The translations under genes and the position numbers were made by a program. Shown in pieces: positions 8,127-17,589 of a stretch of DNA of 64,000 bases (its first letter is position 1; the number at the start of each line of letters is the position of its first letter). The notes below the pieces were generated by a model. The model made no database searches, was not told where the DNA came from, and saw only the letters and a program-made list of their open reading frames with translations. This DNA comes from Microbacteriaceae bacterium VKM Ac-2855. GTDB taxonomy: Bacteria > Actinomycetota > Actinomycetes > Actinomycetales > Microbacteriaceae. Location of the stretch: contig JABMLG010000005.1 of the NCBI GenBank assembly GCA_013204985.1, forward strand, positions 62,001 through 126,000. The letters run 5' to 3'.

Positions 8127-10364
8127 TCAGCGGTCGAAGGCGCGGAGCCGGAGCGAGTTGGTCACGACGAAGACGCTCGACAGCGCCATGGCGGCGCCCG
8201 CGATCATGGGGTTGAGCAGCCCGAGCGCGGCGAGCGGGATCGCCGCCACGTTGTAGCCGAAGGCCCAGAACAGGTTCGTCGTGATGGTGCGCAGCGTGCG
8301 CCGCGACAAGCGGATGGCCTGCGCCGCCGAGCGCAGATCGCCACGCACGAGCGTGAGATCGGCCGCCTCGATCGCCACATCCGTGCCGGTACCGAGCGCG
8401 ATCCCCAGATCGGCTCGAGCAAGTGCGGCCGCATCGTTGACGCCGTCGCCCACCATCGCGACCACGCGGCCCTCGGCCTGCAGGCGCTCGATCAGCGCCA
8501 GCTTCTCGGCCGGCAGCACCTCGGCGTGCACCTCCTCGATCCCCACCTCCGCGGCGACCCGCGCCGCGACCGCGGCGTTGTCGCCCGTCAGCAGCACCGG
8601 ATGCAGGCCCAGTGCGCGCAACTCGGCGACCGCGGCCGCGCTCGTCGGCTTCACGGCATCCGCCACCACGAGCACACCGCGCACGGCACCGTCCCAACCG
8701 ACCAGCACCGCGGTGCGGCCCGCGTGCTGGGCGGACTCGATCGCGGACGCGAGCCGCGCATCCGGCAGCATCGCCCACTCGGCCAGCAGCGCGGGGCGTC
8801 CGATCACCGCGAGGTGGCCGTCGACGACGCCCTGCACGCCGCTTCCGGCCAGGTTGGCGAAGGCCTCGACGGGCACCAGTGCACCGCGCTCGCGGGCGGC
8901 GCCGGCGATGGCGCGCGCGATCGGATGCTCGGAGGCGTTCTCCAGGGCGCCGGCGACGCGCAGCAGCTCGGCCTCGCTCATGCCGTCAGCGGTGTGCGAC
9001 TCGACCAGGGTCATCGTGCCGGTGGTCACGGTGCCGGTCTTGTCGAGCACGATCGTGTCGACCTGGCGGGTGGACTCGAGCACCTCGGGGCCGTGGATCA
9101 GGATGCCCAATTGCGCACCGCGTCCGGTGCCGACCAGCAGCGCGGTGGGCGTGGCGAGCCCGAGCGCGCAGGGGCAGGCGATGATCAGCACGGCGACGGT
9201 CGCGGTGAATGCGGCTTCGACCGGGAATCCGAGCAGGAGCCAGGCGGCGAGGGTCGCGAGAGCGATCACGATCACTACAGGGACGAAGATCCCGGCGACC
9301 CGATCGGCGAGCCGCTGCACCTCCGCCTTGCCCGATTGGGCGTCCTCGACGAGCCGGGCCATCTTCGCCAGCTGGGTGTCGGTGCCGATGCGCGTCGCCC
9401 GCACCACGAGACGTCCGCCCGCGTTCACGGTCGCGCCGACGACGGCGTCGCCCACGGCGACCTCGACCGGCACCGACTCGCCGGTCAGCATCGACGCATC
9501 GACGGCGGAGGCGCCCTCGGTGATGACGCCGTCCGTCGCGATGGTCTCGCCGGGGCGCACGACGAAGTGGTCACCGACCGCGAGGCTGCTGATGGGGATG
9601 CGCGTCTCGGCGCCACCCCGCAGCACCGCGACGTCCTTTGCGCCGAGTTCGAGCAAAGCCCGCAGCGCGGCTCCCGCCTGCCGCTTCGAGCGCTTCTCGG
9701 CGTAGCGCCCGATCAGCACGAACATCGTCACGCCGGCTGCGACTTCGAGGTACAGGTTCCCGCCGCCGCCCGTGGGCGAGACGGTGAACTCGAAACCGTG
9801 CCGCATGCCCGGCATCCCGGCCGTGCCGAGGAAGAGCGCGTACAGCGACCAGCCTAAGGCCGCCAGGGTGCCGACGGAGACGAGGGTGTCCATCGTCGTC
9901 GCTCCGTGCCGCAGGTTCGTCCAGGCGGCGACGTGGAACGGCCAGGCCGCCCACAGGACGACGGGTGCTGCCAGTGCCAGCGACGCCCACTGCCAGTACG
10001 TGAACTGCAGGGCGGGGATCATCGCCAGCAGGATGACCGGCACCGACAGGGCGATGCTGCCGATCAGGCGCTGGCGGAGGCTGCGCAGCTCGTCACCCGA
10101 TCCGCTCGCCTGCGCGGATGTCGGAGTCGGCTCGGGTGCCGGCGGGGTCGGCACGACGGCCGTGTAGCCGGCCTTCTCGACCTCGGCGATGAGGGTCGTG
10201 GGATCCGTGCCCTGAGGGGCCGAGACCCGCGCCTTCTCGGTGGCGTAGTTCACTGACGCCTCGACGCCGTCGAGCTTGTTCAGCTTGCGCTCGATCCGCA
10301 TCGCGCAGGAGGCACAGGTCATCCCGCCGATCTCGAGCTCGATGCTGTTCGCCACGTCTCTCAT
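8127..10364 (-). CDS. copA: copper-translocating P1B-type ATPase
   Basis: 745 residues. Exports Cu(I) across the cytoplasmic membrane at the cost of ATP. One N-terminal heavy-metal-associated domain with GMTCASC (Cys17, Cys20); eight predicted membrane helices; the intramembrane CPC site in [13 protein letters not shown] (about residue 398); phosphorylation site DKTGT (about 441); SEHPIA and [10 protein letters not shown] in the ATP-binding domain; and the CopA-type [16 protein letters not shown] in the last helix. The ATG has no Shine-Dalgarno of its own and overlaps the stop of an 18-codon upstream ORF (ATGA). A CsoR-like operator lies about 100 bases upstream, but no csoR gene is in the window. 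Confidence 0.94.
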   Translation of the reverse strand: MRDVANSIELEIGGMTCASCAMRIERKLNKLDGVEASVNYATEKARVSAPQGTDPTTLIAEVEKAGYTAVVPTPPAPEPTPTSAQASGSGDELRSLRQRLIGSIALSVPVILLAMIPALQFTYWQWASLALAAPVVLWAAWPFHVAAWTNLRHGATTMDTLVSVGTLAALGWSLYALFLGTAGMPGMRHGFEFTVSPTGGGGNLYLEVAAGVTMFVLIGRYAEKRSKRQAGAALRALLELGAKDVAVLRGGAETRIPISSLAVGDHFVVRPGETIATDGVITEGASAVDASMLTGESVPVEVAVGDAVVGATVNAGGRLVVRATRIGTDTQLAKMARLVEDAQSGKAEVQRLADRVAGIFVPVVIVIALATLAAWLLLGFPVEAAFTATVAVLIIACPCALGLATPTALLVGTGRGAQLGILIHGPEVLESTRQVDTIVLDKTGTVTTGTMTLVESHTADGMSEAELLRVAGALENASEHPIARAIAGAARERGALVPVEAFANLAGSGVQGVVDGHLAVIGRPALLAEWAMLPDARLASAIESAQHAGRTAVLVGWDGAVRGVLVVADAVKPTSAAAVAELRALGLHPVLLTGDNAAVAARVAAEVGIEEVHAEVLPAEKLALIERLQAEGRVVAMVGDGVNDAAALARADLGIALGTGTDVAIEAADLTLVRGDLRSAAQAIRLSRRTLRTITTNLFWAFGYNVAAIPLAALGLLNPMIAGAAMALSSVFVVTNSLRLRAFDR

Positions 10365-10417
10365 GCTGTCACCGCCGCGCGTTCGCCGCTCATCCGGCGC
10401 CCGATGTCGCTTCTCAT
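10361..10417 (-). CDS. 18-residue leader ORF coupled to copA
   Basis: ATG at 10415-10417 preceded by a strong Shine-Dalgarno (CGAGGAGGAACGC just before the ATG). It encodes [18 protein letters not shown] and its TGA overlaps the copA ATG in an ATGA. This is the only good ribosome-binding site in front of copA, so translation of copA is probably coupled to it. The peptide has no cysteine or histidine and is unlikely to bind copper. It is open whether the peptide itself has any role. Confidence 0.55.
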   Translation of the reverse strand: MRSDIGRRMSGERAAVTA

Positions 10418-10463
10418 GCGTTCCTCCTCGCGGCCCCTGTGAGTCCGTGCTACCGACAACCGT

Positions 10464-10480
10464 ATACCCCCTAGGGGTAT
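10464..10480. promoter_or_regulatory. CsoR-type copper-responsive operator
   Basis: ATACCCCCTAGGGGTAT, a pseudo-palindrome with a central C/G tract and flanking ATAC/GTAT, fits known CsoR sites. It lies 47 bases upstream of the leader ORF of copA, inside the gap shared with the divergent SOS operon, so derepression by Cu(I) is expected. Confidence 0.75.
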
Positions 10481-10540
10481 TCCCGAAAGGGATCGGTCCA
10501 GACTTCGGCGCCCTGGGTCTTCGATGTCGGAGGCGTCGCC

Positions 10541-10570
10541 TACACTCGAACGAGTCGAACTTCTGTTCGA
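10541..10570 (+). promoter_or_regulatory. LexA/SOS box and -10 of the DUF6504-DnaE-like operon
   Basis: TCGAACTTCTGTTCGA (10555-10570) matches the actinobacterial SOS box TCGAAC-N4-GTTCGA exactly. A TACACT -10 candidate lies at 10541-10546, so a bound LexA would cover the transcription start. A further TCGAAC half-site is at 10546-10551. Confidence 0.85.
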
Positions 10571-10605
10571 TGCAGACGCGGTGGTTTCGACGTGAGAGGT
10601 GGATG

Positions 10606-10899
10606 ATGCGAACGATGGATGCGCCGGCACGAGGGCAGGGGATCACGCGTGGAGTGCTGCGCCAGCAGGTCACCGTGTGGACGAATCCCGAGGGGGTGCC
10701 CGAGCGTTTCGTGTACCGGGCCAGACGATTCCGCATCACCCGAGCGCCGCTGCGCTGGCTCTCCCGCGACTCCGCCCGGCCCGAGCAGTCGATGTGGCAG
10801 GTGGTCGCGCAGTCGGCCGAGGGCGAGGTGCTCGTGCTCGACCTGTACGCCGATTCCGAGCAGCCCACTCGGTGGTGGGCCGTCGACGTTCGGAGCTGA
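10606..10899 (+). CDS. DUF6504 family protein
   Basis: 97 residues. I recognise the layout: an [17 protein letters not shown] start, [14 protein letters not shown], and a C-terminal half with [18 protein letters not shown] that looks like a small beta-rich fold. In related actinobacteria this family sits between an ImuB-like Y-family polymerase and DnaE2 in the SOS mutasome cassette. Here it is first in the operon, behind a perfect SOS box, and is followed 2 bases later by the DnaE-like gene. GAGAGG six bases upstream supports the ATG at 10606; in-frame ATGs at 10603 and 10570 are possible. Its biochemical role is unknown. Confidence 0.75.
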   Translation: MRTMDAPARGQGITRGVLRQQVTVWTNPEGVPERFVYRARRFRITRAPLRWLSRDSARPEQSMWQVVAQSAEGEVLVLDLYADSEQPTRWWAVDVRS

Positions 10900-10901
10900 C
10901 G

Positions 10902-12761
10902 GTGCCGGTGCGACTGCATGCGCCGACCCCGGCGTACACGGGAGTCGGTGAGCTCGACGCCGTGCCGGCGTTGTTGCGTGCAGGCGGTCCGGTACTGCTC
11001 GGTCTCGAGATCGAGGCGGGCACGACGCTGCTCGCTCACGGCGGCGGGCCAGGCGGATGGGCGGCCCTGGTGCGCGGGGTGGGCTCGCGCGGCCGTCGCC
11101 GTGCGGCCGAGACCACGGGCGCCGGTGCTCTTGCGCGGCAGTTGGGCGACACCGCGCGTGAGGTGACGGTGCTGCTGGGTGCGGAGTCGTCGGTGGCGCG
11201 AGCGACGAGCCGCGCATCCGCTCGAGCCGCCGCCGCCGAGTGGCGCGACCTCGATCTCGCCGTGGCGATCGCGGGCGAGCACGCGGTGCGGATGCTCGCA
11301 CTCGCCCGCGATCTCGAGCTGCCGGCCGTGCTCGTCGAGGAGCAACCCGCCGTCGTTCCGGTCGGCGACGACCCGGTCGACGATCACGGGCTCCTGGCCG
11401 AGGAGCAGGCGCTCGACGCGGCCGTGCCGCCGTTCGCGGTGCGGATGTGGGCACGCGCCGCGACCGCACGCGCGGGCATCGCGCTGCCCGAACTGCTCGC
11501 TGCGACCGAGCACCTCGTCGCCCGCTGTCGCATCGACACGATCGCCGACCTGGGCTGGGGAGCCGAGCCTGCGGCCGTCGTCGTCGCCACCGAGGCGTTG
11601 GCGGCCGCCGGCCTCACGTTCTCCGTTGCGGGCTCCGCCGTTGCGGGCTCCGCCGTGTTGGGCTCCGCCGTGGAGGGCTCCGCCGTGCTCGGCCCCTCCG
11701 TGCTCGTCGAGCAGGAGCGGGTGACGGAGGCTCTGACCCTGCTCGCGGCCGAGCATCCCGGCTGCGCGCTACTCCCCGATGGCGGCATCGTGCTCGACGG
11801 ATCCGCGGTGCCGCGCCGCGGACGCCGGCACGGTCATCCGCTCGCCGCCTTCGACCGCCTCGACTGCACGGAACTCGGCCTGGCCACCATCGGGGTGCAC
11901 CCCGACCGCGCCCTCTCGGCGCTCGCGCACGCGCGTGTCGAGGCCGGCGACGGCGCGCTGAGCGCCGACGACCTCGTCGCCACGCACCCGCTCGCCGCGG
12001 CCTGCGGAGCGCTCGAGTTCGGGCTCGAGACGCCCGCCGTGTCGGTCCTGCCCGTCTCGGTCACCGCATCCGCTCGCCGCTACCGTATCGAGGGCGACGC
12101 GATTCGACCGCCGCTGCGGCTCGCCGGCCTGACCGATGCCGAGATCGAGCGGATCCTCGGCACCCGCCCGTTCCGCTCCCTCGACGACTTCGCCGCACGA
12201 GCCGCGCCGGCGCGGGCCCGCATGCTGCGGCTGGCCGCGGAGGGGGCTCTCGACCCGCTTCTGCCCGGCGTCGAGCGGGCAGCGGTGCTCGCCCGCGTGC
12301 GCGCGCTCGGCTCCGAGCCCGCTCCGGGCGACGATGCCGCTCCCGCGCTCTTCGCGGGCCTCGATATCCCGCTGCCGCCGCCACCCCCGCCGCCGCACGC
12401 GATCGAAAGCTACCGCCCGATGCTCGACGAACTCGAAGTGCTCTCGGCCGGCAGCCTCGTCGACGCGCGCCCTGGCGCGGAGGTACTGGTGGCGGGTCTG
12501 CGCATCGCCGGTGATCGCGCGCCCCGCGGGTCCACCGGGCTGTCCGTGCGGCTGGAGGACGGCAGCGGCGTCGCCGACTGCGCCTTCCCGGCGGATGCGC
12601 AGCGCGCGGTCGGCGCGCTGCTCTCGAGCACCCGTCTGATGCTGGTGCAGGGTCGCACCCGCGAGGGCGACGACGACCACGTGCGCATCGAGGCCGAGAA
12701 CGCCTGGGACCTCAAGCGGATGTGGGCCGACTGGTCGGCGCAACGCCGCCGCTCAGCCTGA
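10902..12761 (+). CDS. reduced DnaE2-like protein lacking the polymerase core
   Basis: 619 residues against about 1050-1150 for DnaE2. The C-terminal half follows the DnaE layout: [16 protein letters not shown] resembles the DnaE2 KDDCAAxGLxKFDxLGLG region, [20 protein letters not shown] with SLDDFAARA is the helix-hairpin-helix part, and [13 protein letters not shown] followed by [16 protein letters not shown] is the OB fold. The N-terminal third is only faintly PHP-like. I cannot find the PDxDxDF catalytic aspartates, so it should not polymerise DNA. The frame is uninterrupted. GTG start 2 bases after the DUF6504 stop; SOS-controlled. It may be a non-catalytic partner or a decaying gene. 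A five-copy GSAV repeat lies at residues 242-266. Confidence 0.6.
   Translation: MPVRLHAPTPAYTGVGELDAVPALLRAGGPVLLGLEIEAGTTLLAHGGGPGGWAALVRGVGSRGRRRAAETTGAGALARQLGDTAREVTVLLGAESSVARATSRASARAAAAEWRDLDLAVAIAGEHAVRMLALARDLELPAVLVEEQPAVVPVGDDPVDDHGLLAEEQALDAAVPPFAVRMWARAATARAGIALPELLAATEHLVARCRIDTIADLGWGAEPAAVVVATEALAAAGLTFSVAGSAVAGSAVLGSAVEGSAVLGPSVLVEQERVTEALTLLAAEHPGCALLPDGGIVLDGSAVPRRGRRHGHPLAAFDRLDCTELGLATIGVHPDRALSALAHARVEAGDGALSADDLVATHPLAAACGALEFGLETPAVSVLPVSVTASARRYRIEGDAIRPPLRLAGLTDAEIERILGTRPFRSLDDFAARAAPARARMLRLAAEGALDPLLPGVERAAVLARVRALGSEPAPGDDAAPALFAGLDIPLPPPPPPPHAIESYRPMLDELEVLSAGSLVDARPGAEVLVAGLRIAGDRAPRGSTGLSVRLEDGSGVADCAFPADAQRAVGALLSSTRLMLVQGRTREGDDDHVRIEAENAWDLKRMWADWSAQRRRSA
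11625..11699 (+). repeat. in-frame 15-bp tandem repeat inside the DnaE-like gene
   Basis: Five consecutive 15-bp units built on GTTGCGGGCTCCGCC, encoding repeats of the type (V/L)xGSAV. The last unit is degenerate. Codon-length repetition keeps the frame; likely slippage-generated and polymorphic. Confidence 0.85.
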
Positions 12762-12823
12762 CCACGCCCCCTGCCGCCCGCCCCCGCCCCGCCAGCCCCT
12801 CGCCTCCCGCCCCTCCCGCCCCC

Positions 12824-12880
12824 CGAGATGCCTCTTATGCACACCTTCTACGGCGTGTCGCGTGCATAAGAGGCATCTCG
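12824..12880. repeat. family B palindrome, copy B2
   Basis: Arms CGAGATGCCTCTTATGCAC (12824-12842) and its complement (12862-12880), 19-base loop. It lies between the convergent DnaE-like gene and ligD. Confidence 0.85.
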
Positions 12881-12928
12881 CGGGAGGGCGGAAGGGCGGG
12901 AGGGCGGTAGGGGGAGGGGGCGCCGGGC

Positions 12929-15496
12929 CTACTCCGCGCGCACCTCGTCCGGCGACTTGTCGGGGCGCCAGCCGCGCCAAACCGCGTGTCGGAGGGTGCC
13001 GGATGCGGTGCGTTCGGCGAAGCGCACCTCGCCGACGAGACGCGGCTCGATCCAGTGCATCCCGCGCGACTCCGGCCCCGGCACCTCGGCAGCGGCCTCG
13101 GGCGCCGCCATCGCCGCGAAGCGCGTCATCAGCGCCGCCCGCTCCTTGTCACTCAGCCCCGAGCCGACGCGACCGACGTAGCGCAGCACACCCTCCGCAT
13201 CCGGTAAGGCCATCGCCAACGAGCCCACGGATCCGGTCAACGAGCCGGTGCCCGGACGCCAGCCGATGATCACCACCTCCTGCGCTCGCTGGTGCTTGAT
13301 CTTGATCCATGCCCGGCTGCGCCGCCCGACGGCGTAGCTGCTGCCGGGCTGCTTCGCGACGACGCCCTCGAGCCCGAGCCGTGCGCTCGTCGCCATCGCC
13401 TCCGCCACATCGCCCTCGAATGCTGCGGGCAGGTGGATCCGCTCGTTCTCGAGCACGGCCTCGGTCAGACGTTCACGACGCTCGTGATACGGCAGGTCCA
13501 CGAGCGAGACGCCGTCGAGTTCGAGCACGTCGAAGAGCATCACGAACACGGGGGTGCCGAGCGCGCGCTGCACGTCGCGCGGGTCGCTGAGCTGCGCGCG
13601 GCCCTGCAGGGTGCCGAAATCGGGCCGGCCCCGTGCATCCAGTGCCACGATCTCGCCGTCGAAGACTCCGTTGCGCCCCTGCACCGCAGCGCGCATCGCG
13701 TCGAGGAGGTCGGGGAACGTCGAGGTCTGGTCGTTGCCGTTTCGGCTGGTGAGACCGACGTGATCCGCGGTCACGGAGGCGAGGGTGCGGTAGCCGTCCC
13801 ACTTCATCTCGATCGCCCAGTCGTCATCGACATCGGCGGCGCTGCCGGCCGTTGCGAGCATCGGCCGCAACGACGCGGGGTTCAGCGGTGTCGCCGCGGA
13901 GCTCTTCGCAGTCGATGCGGGTGCGGGTGTCGTCGCCCCCGGCTCACGGCCGTGCGCGCGGGCGCGTTCGGCGGCGCCTTCCTCCTCCTGCGCGGCCCCC
14001 GACTTCCAGCGCGGATGACCTTTTTTCGGTGCATCCGGATCCATCAGGTGCAGCAACCAGTTGTTCTCGCCCCCGCTCTCGCCGCGGCGCCCGCCGGTGT
14101 GCAGCAGCGCGTACTTGCGGGGCTCGCCCCCGAGCCCGCCGTCGGGGCGGCCGGTGAGCACCGCGATGATCTCCGAACCCTCGCGCCATTTCTCGAGCTC
14201 GTACTCGCCCGCATCCCAGATGCTGACCTCGCCGCCGCCGTACTCGCCTTTCGGGATCGTGCCCTCGAACGTGCCGTACTCGAGCGGATGATCCTCCGTC
14301 TGCACCGCGAGATGGTTGCCGTCCCCGGGAAGCGGCGGCCCTTTCGGCACCGCCCAGCTGACGAGGACCCCGTCGTGCTCGAGTCGGAAGTCGTAGTGCA
14401 GCCGGCGCGCGTGGTGCTCCTGGATCACGAAAGACGTGCCGTCGCTGCTCGGAGCCGCTTGGTCCGGCACCGGTTCGGGGGTCTTCGTTCCGTCGCGCAT
14501 GCTGCGGTACGTCGCCAGCCGGTCGGCGGATGCGGCGGTCGGCTCGAAACGGTCGAGGTGCTCCGGCGTGGGTTCGAGGCTTGCGTCGCGCACCGCGAGC
14601 AGCGGCGCGAGCAGGTCGCCCCGGCGGGCGATCCGCTCGGCCATCTCGTCGAACCGGAGGTGGCGGAGTTTCGGCGAGGCGATCTCCTTCCACGTGCGCG
14701 GCGCGGCGACCGTCGGTTCGAACCTCCCGCGCAACGAGTAGGGCGCGATCGTGGTCTTGTTGCCGTTGTTCTGGCTCCAGTCGATCAGCACCTTGCCGCC
14801 GCGGAGCGCCTTCTTCATGTCCGAGACGATGAGATCGGGGTGATCGGCCTCCAGCGCACGGGCGAGTTCGTGGGCGACGGCCGAGACCTGGTCGAAGCCG
14901 AGCGTGCCGTCGAGGGGCGCGTACAGGTGGATACCCTTGCTGCCGCTCGTCACGGGCACCGTGGCCAGCCCCATCCCGTCGAGGATTTCCTTCGCGTAGC
15001 CGGCCACCTCGGCGCAGTCGCGGAGTCCAGCGCCCTCGCCGGGGTCGAGGTCGAGCACGAGCCGGTCGGGGTTGCGGCGATCGCCGGCCCTGCCGAATCG
15101 CCACTGCGGCACGTGGATCTCGAGCGCTGCGGACTGCGCGAGCCACGTCAGGGTCGCCAGGTCGTTGACCAGCGGATACTGCACGGTGCGACTCGAGTGC
15201 TCGATCCCGCGCCGCTGCACCCACTCAGGAGTGCCGTTCGGCAGGTTCTTCTCGAAGAACACCTCACCCGGATGCTCGGCGTCACCGACCCCGTCGACCC
15301 AGCGCTTGCGTGTCGCGGGGCGGTTGGTCGTGTGCGGAACCATCACCTCGGCTACGGCGGCGTAGTACGCGAGGACCTCGCCCTTGGTGGTGCCCTCGGG
15401 GTTCGCCTCGGAGGGCGGGTAGGCGAACTTGTCGAGGTTGGTCAGGCGCAGCCGGTGGCCGTCGACGGTGACGAGCTGTCCGGATGCGGTGGCCAT
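12929..15496 (-). CDS. ligD: multidomain ATP-dependent DNA ligase D (NHEJ)
   Basis: 855 residues in the order polymerase, 3'-phosphoesterase, ligase, as in mycobacterial LigD. The polymerase domain (about 8-300) has the catalytic DLD at 149-151 in LVLDLDPGE, and SGSKGIHLYAPL. The phosphoesterase (about 350-490) shows HHARRLHYDFRLEHDG and TFEGTIPKGEYGGG. The ligase (from about 560) has the nucleotidyl Lys in EMKWDGYR, DGEIVALD and WIKIKH. It joins double-strand breaks together with Ku; no ku gene is in this window. ATG start with AGGA about 7 bases upstream. The upstream gap is filled by a three-copy tandem array. Confidence 0.95.
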   Translation of the reverse strand: MATASGQLVTVDGHRLRLTNLDKFAYPPSEANPEGTTKGEVLAYYAAVAEVMVPHTTNRPATRKRWVDGVGDAEHPGEVFFEKNLPNGTPEWVQRRGIEHSSRTVQYPLVNDLATLTWLAQSAALEIHVPQWRFGRAGDRRNPDRLVLDLDPGEGAGLRDCAEVAGYAKEILDGMGLATVPVTSGSKGIHLYAPLDGTLGFDQVSAVAHELARALEADHPDLIVSDMKKALRGGKVLIDWSQNNGNKTTIAPYSLRGRFEPTVAAPRTWKEIASPKLRHLRFDEMAERIARRGDLLAPLLAVRDASLEPTPEHLDRFEPTAASADRLATYRSMRDGTKTPEPVPDQAAPSSDGTSFVIQEHHARRLHYDFRLEHDGVLVSWAVPKGPPLPGDGNHLAVQTEDHPLEYGTFEGTIPKGEYGGGEVSIWDAGEYELEKWREGSEIIAVLTGRPDGGLGGEPRKYALLHTGGRRGESGGENNWLLHLMDPDAPKKGHPRWKSGAAQEEEGAAERARAHGREPGATTPAPASTAKSSAATPLNPASLRPMLATAGSAADVDDDWAIEMKWDGYRTLASVTADHVGLTSRNGNDQTSTFPDLLDAMRAAVQGRNGVFDGEIVALDARGRPDFGTLQGRAQLSDPRDVQRALGTPVFVMLFDVLELDGVSLVDLPYHERRERLTEAVLENERIHLPAAFEGDVAEAMATSARLGLEGVVAKQPGSSYAVGRRSRAWIKIKHQRAQEVVIIGWRPGTGSLTGSVGSLAMALPDAEGVLRYVGRVGSGLSDKERAALMTRFAAMAAPEAAAEVPGPESRGMHWIEPRLVGEVRFAERTASGTLRHAVWRGWRPDKSPDEVRAE

Positions 15497-15536
15497 GCTT
15501 CATCCTGGCCGGTCGCGAGCCTCGCGGTCGAGGGGC

Positions 15537-15815
15537 GTGGCCCGGGTGGTCACGTTTCGTCCTTGAACGTTGCGGAGGCGGGTGGTTTGCGCCAACCCGG
15601 GCTTGGGTGGGTGGCCGGGCCCGCGGGGGTGGCCCGGGTGGTCGCGTTTCGTCCCGGAGCGTTGCGGAGGCGGGTGGTTTGCGCCAACCCGGGCTTGGGT
15701 GGGTGGCCGGGGGTGGCCCGGGGTGGCCCGGGGTGGCCCGGGTGGTCACGTTTCGTCCCAAAACGTCGCGGAGGCGGGCGGTTTGCGACAACCCGGGCCC
15801 ACCCACCCGGGCGGC
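15537..15815. repeat. three-copy tandem array upstream of ligD
   Basis: Three direct copies starting at 15537, 15629 and 15733 (offsets 92 and 104). Each contains GTGGCCCGGGTGGTCACG, TTTCGTCC, GTTGCGGAGGCGGG and GGTTTGCGCCAACCCGGGC, with a few substitutions; two extra GGGGTGGCCC units precede copy 3. It occupies almost all of the 349-base gap between ligD and the hydrolase gene, including the region where the ligD promoter must lie. Confidence 0.85.
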
Positions 15816-15845
15816 GGCGGCCACGGCACTGCCGAACGCCGCACC

Positions 15846-16586
15846 TCAGCGCACCGAGCGCAGGAAGTCCTGCAGCACCTGCGTCACGAACGCCGCCTTC
15901 TGGTCGAGGAGCCCGTGTGTGGCGCCGGGCACGATGCAGAGCCGTGCATCCGGGATCGACTCCGAGATCAGCAGCGTGTGCGCCGTCGCGATCGAGTCGC
16001 GGTCAGCGGCCACGATCAGCGTCGGTGCGGTGATCCGCGCCAGGTCGGCGGCCGGGATGTGCGGCTCCTCGGTCCAGAGCCGGTAGAGCTTCGCCAGCAC
16101 AGCGGATGCGTGCTCCGGCCCGTCCGGCGACAGCCGCGCGTACCACTCGCCCTCCGTGTCGGGCCCGGGTGGGCCGCCGCCTTCGGTGCGGAACCCGGAG
16201 GGGTCGAGGTTGGCGCTGATCGAGACGAGTGAGCGCACCCGCTCCGGGTGCCGCATCGCCAGCAGCAGGCCGAGGATCGCACCATCGCTGAAGCCGACGA
16301 CGTGCACCGCGTCCAGGCCCACCGCATCGAGGTATTCGACCGTGAGGGCGAGCATCCGCTCGAAAGTGAAGTCGCCGGGTTCATCCGGGGTGCGGCCGTG
16401 GCCGGGCCGCTCGAAGGCGTGCACCGCGTACTCGCCCGAGCCCGAGCGCGAGAGCGCCTCGAACTGCGGCCGCATCGGCTCGAGCGAGTTGAAGCCCCCG
16501 TGCAGGAACAGCACGGGCACGCCGTCGCCCGCGGCCTCGCCGTACACCCCGCCGGGCAGGGACGGGAGCCCGCGGACGAAGGGCAC
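15846..16586 (-). CDS. alpha/beta hydrolase coupled to the siderophore-binding-protein gene
   Basis: 246 residues. Alpha/beta hydrolase fold: oxyanion HGG in LFLHGGFNS, nucleophile Ser in VVGFSDGAILG, acid Asp in VAADRDSIA, and catalytic His in GATHGLLDQ. The GTG start shares one base with the TAG stop of the binding-protein gene, so it belongs to the iron uptake operon. Members of this superfamily can hydrolyse ester bonds in siderophores to release iron; that role here is an inference from position only. No signal peptide, so cytoplasmic. Confidence 0.8.
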   Translation of the reverse strand: MPFVRGLPSLPGGVYGEAAGDGVPVLFLHGGFNSLEPMRPQFEALSRSGSGEYAVHAFERPGHGRTPDEPGDFTFERMLALTVEYLDAVGLDAVHVVGFSDGAILGLLLAMRHPERVRSLVSISANLDPSGFRTEGGGPPGPDTEGEWYARLSPDGPEHASAVLAKLYRLWTEEPHIPAADLARITAPTLIVAADRDSIATAHTLLISESIPDARLCIVPGATHGLLDQKAAFVTQVLQDFLRSVR

Positions 16587-17584
16587 TACGAAACCTTCGA
16601 GGACGCGCGCAGGATCTCGGCGAGCTCGGTCATGTGCGCGGCCTGCGAGGCGTAGTCGAGGGCGGCGCCGCTCCAGGTGTAGACCTGGCCGGCCTGCAGT
16701 GCTGGGCTCGAGACGAAGGTCGGCTGGGCCAGCAGGTCGTCCTTCTGGAACCCTTCGTTGTTCACCAGCAGCACGTCGCCCGTCATCATCTGGGCCGCGT
16801 TCTCCCAGCTGTAGATGTCCCAGTAGTAGTAGCCGTCGGGGTTGAGGTCGGTGTAGGTGACGCCGAGGCTGCGGTAGAGCTCCGTCTCGGGCTCGTCGGC
16901 CGGCTTGGTCACGTAGACGCCGTCGGCGTCCGCGTACATCGCGGTGACCTCGAGACCGGTCTCGGTGGCCGCCGCTGTCAGGTCGGCGGCGGCCGCGTCG
17001 TACTCGCTCTTCGCGGCGGCGATGGTGTCGGGGTCGGCGCCCAGCGCCTCGGCCAGGGTGTTCATGCTCTCGATGACGTCCAGGCCTGATCCGCCGACCT
17101 CGATGGCCACGACGGGCGCGATCTTCTCGAGCTGCTCCTGCTGCTCCACGTCGGCGAAGCCGTAGTACGCGCCCTCGAGGTCGAGGGTGCCCTCCCGATC
17201 GGTCGGGTAGATGCCGGTCACGATCAGGTCGGGCGCGGCCTCGGCCAGGGCCTCGAGGTCGATCTCGCCGTAGCTGTTGCCCACGATGGCCGTGTCGGCG
17301 ATGTCGTAGGGGTCGAATCGTTCGTCCGTCGCGACGTCGAAGCGTCCGAAGATCGCGACCGGGTCGACGCCGGTGCTGAGCAGGCCCAGAGCGTAGTCGG
17401 CGTAGCTGGCGACGCGCTCCGGCTGGTGGTCGAGGGTGACGGTGGTGCCGGTGTCGTCGGTGAAGCTCCACTCGGCGGTGGATGCATCCGCTGACGTGTC
17501 GGACGCATCCGACGAGCAGCCGGTGAGCATCGCGAGAGCGACGGCGGGGACGAGCAGGAGGGCGGAGTACCGGGGAATCTTCAC
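16586..17584 (-). CDS. iron-siderophore ABC transporter substrate-binding lipoprotein
   Basis: 332 residues. Signal peptide with lipobox LTGC (Cys about residue 22), then a linker rich in Ser, Asp and Ala and a periplasmic-binding-protein class III (FepB/FhuD) fold: LDHQPERVASYADYALGLL, DLIVTGIYPTD, EKIAPVVAIEV, and a C-terminal GQVYTWSG helix. It captures ferric siderophore outside the membrane and delivers it to the permeases encoded upstream. The GTG start is chosen because the DtxR box ends 5 bases upstream and TACCCT lies 7 bases upstream, implying a leaderless transcript of its own besides read-through from the ATPase gene. Confidence 0.9.
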   Translation of the reverse strand: MKIPRYSALLLVPAVALAMLTGCSSDASDTSADASTAEWSFTDDTGTTVTLDHQPERVASYADYALGLLSTGVDPVAIFGRFDVATDERFDPYDIADTAIVGNSYGEIDLEALAEAAPDLIVTGIYPTDREGTLDLEGAYYGFADVEQQEQLEKIAPVVAIEVGGSGLDVIESMNTLAEALGADPDTIAAAKSEYDAAAADLTAAATETGLEVTAMYADADGVYVTKPADEPETELYRSLGVTYTDLNPDGYYYWDIYSWENAAQMMTGDVLLVNNEGFQKDDLLAQPTFVSSPALQAGQVYTWSGAALDYASQAAHMTELAEILRASSKVS

Positions 17585-17589
17585 AGAAG

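Noticed and set aside
10365-11756. Upstream extension of the copA frame
   Set aside because: It runs antisense through the DUF6504/DnaE-like genes; the metal-binding domain and the ATGA overlap fix the start at 10364.
10902-12761. DnaE-like gene as a frameshifted pseudogene
   Set aside because: The frame is continuous, with normal codon bias, a close upstream partner and an intact SOS promoter; loss of the core is by sequence change or deletion, not frameshift.
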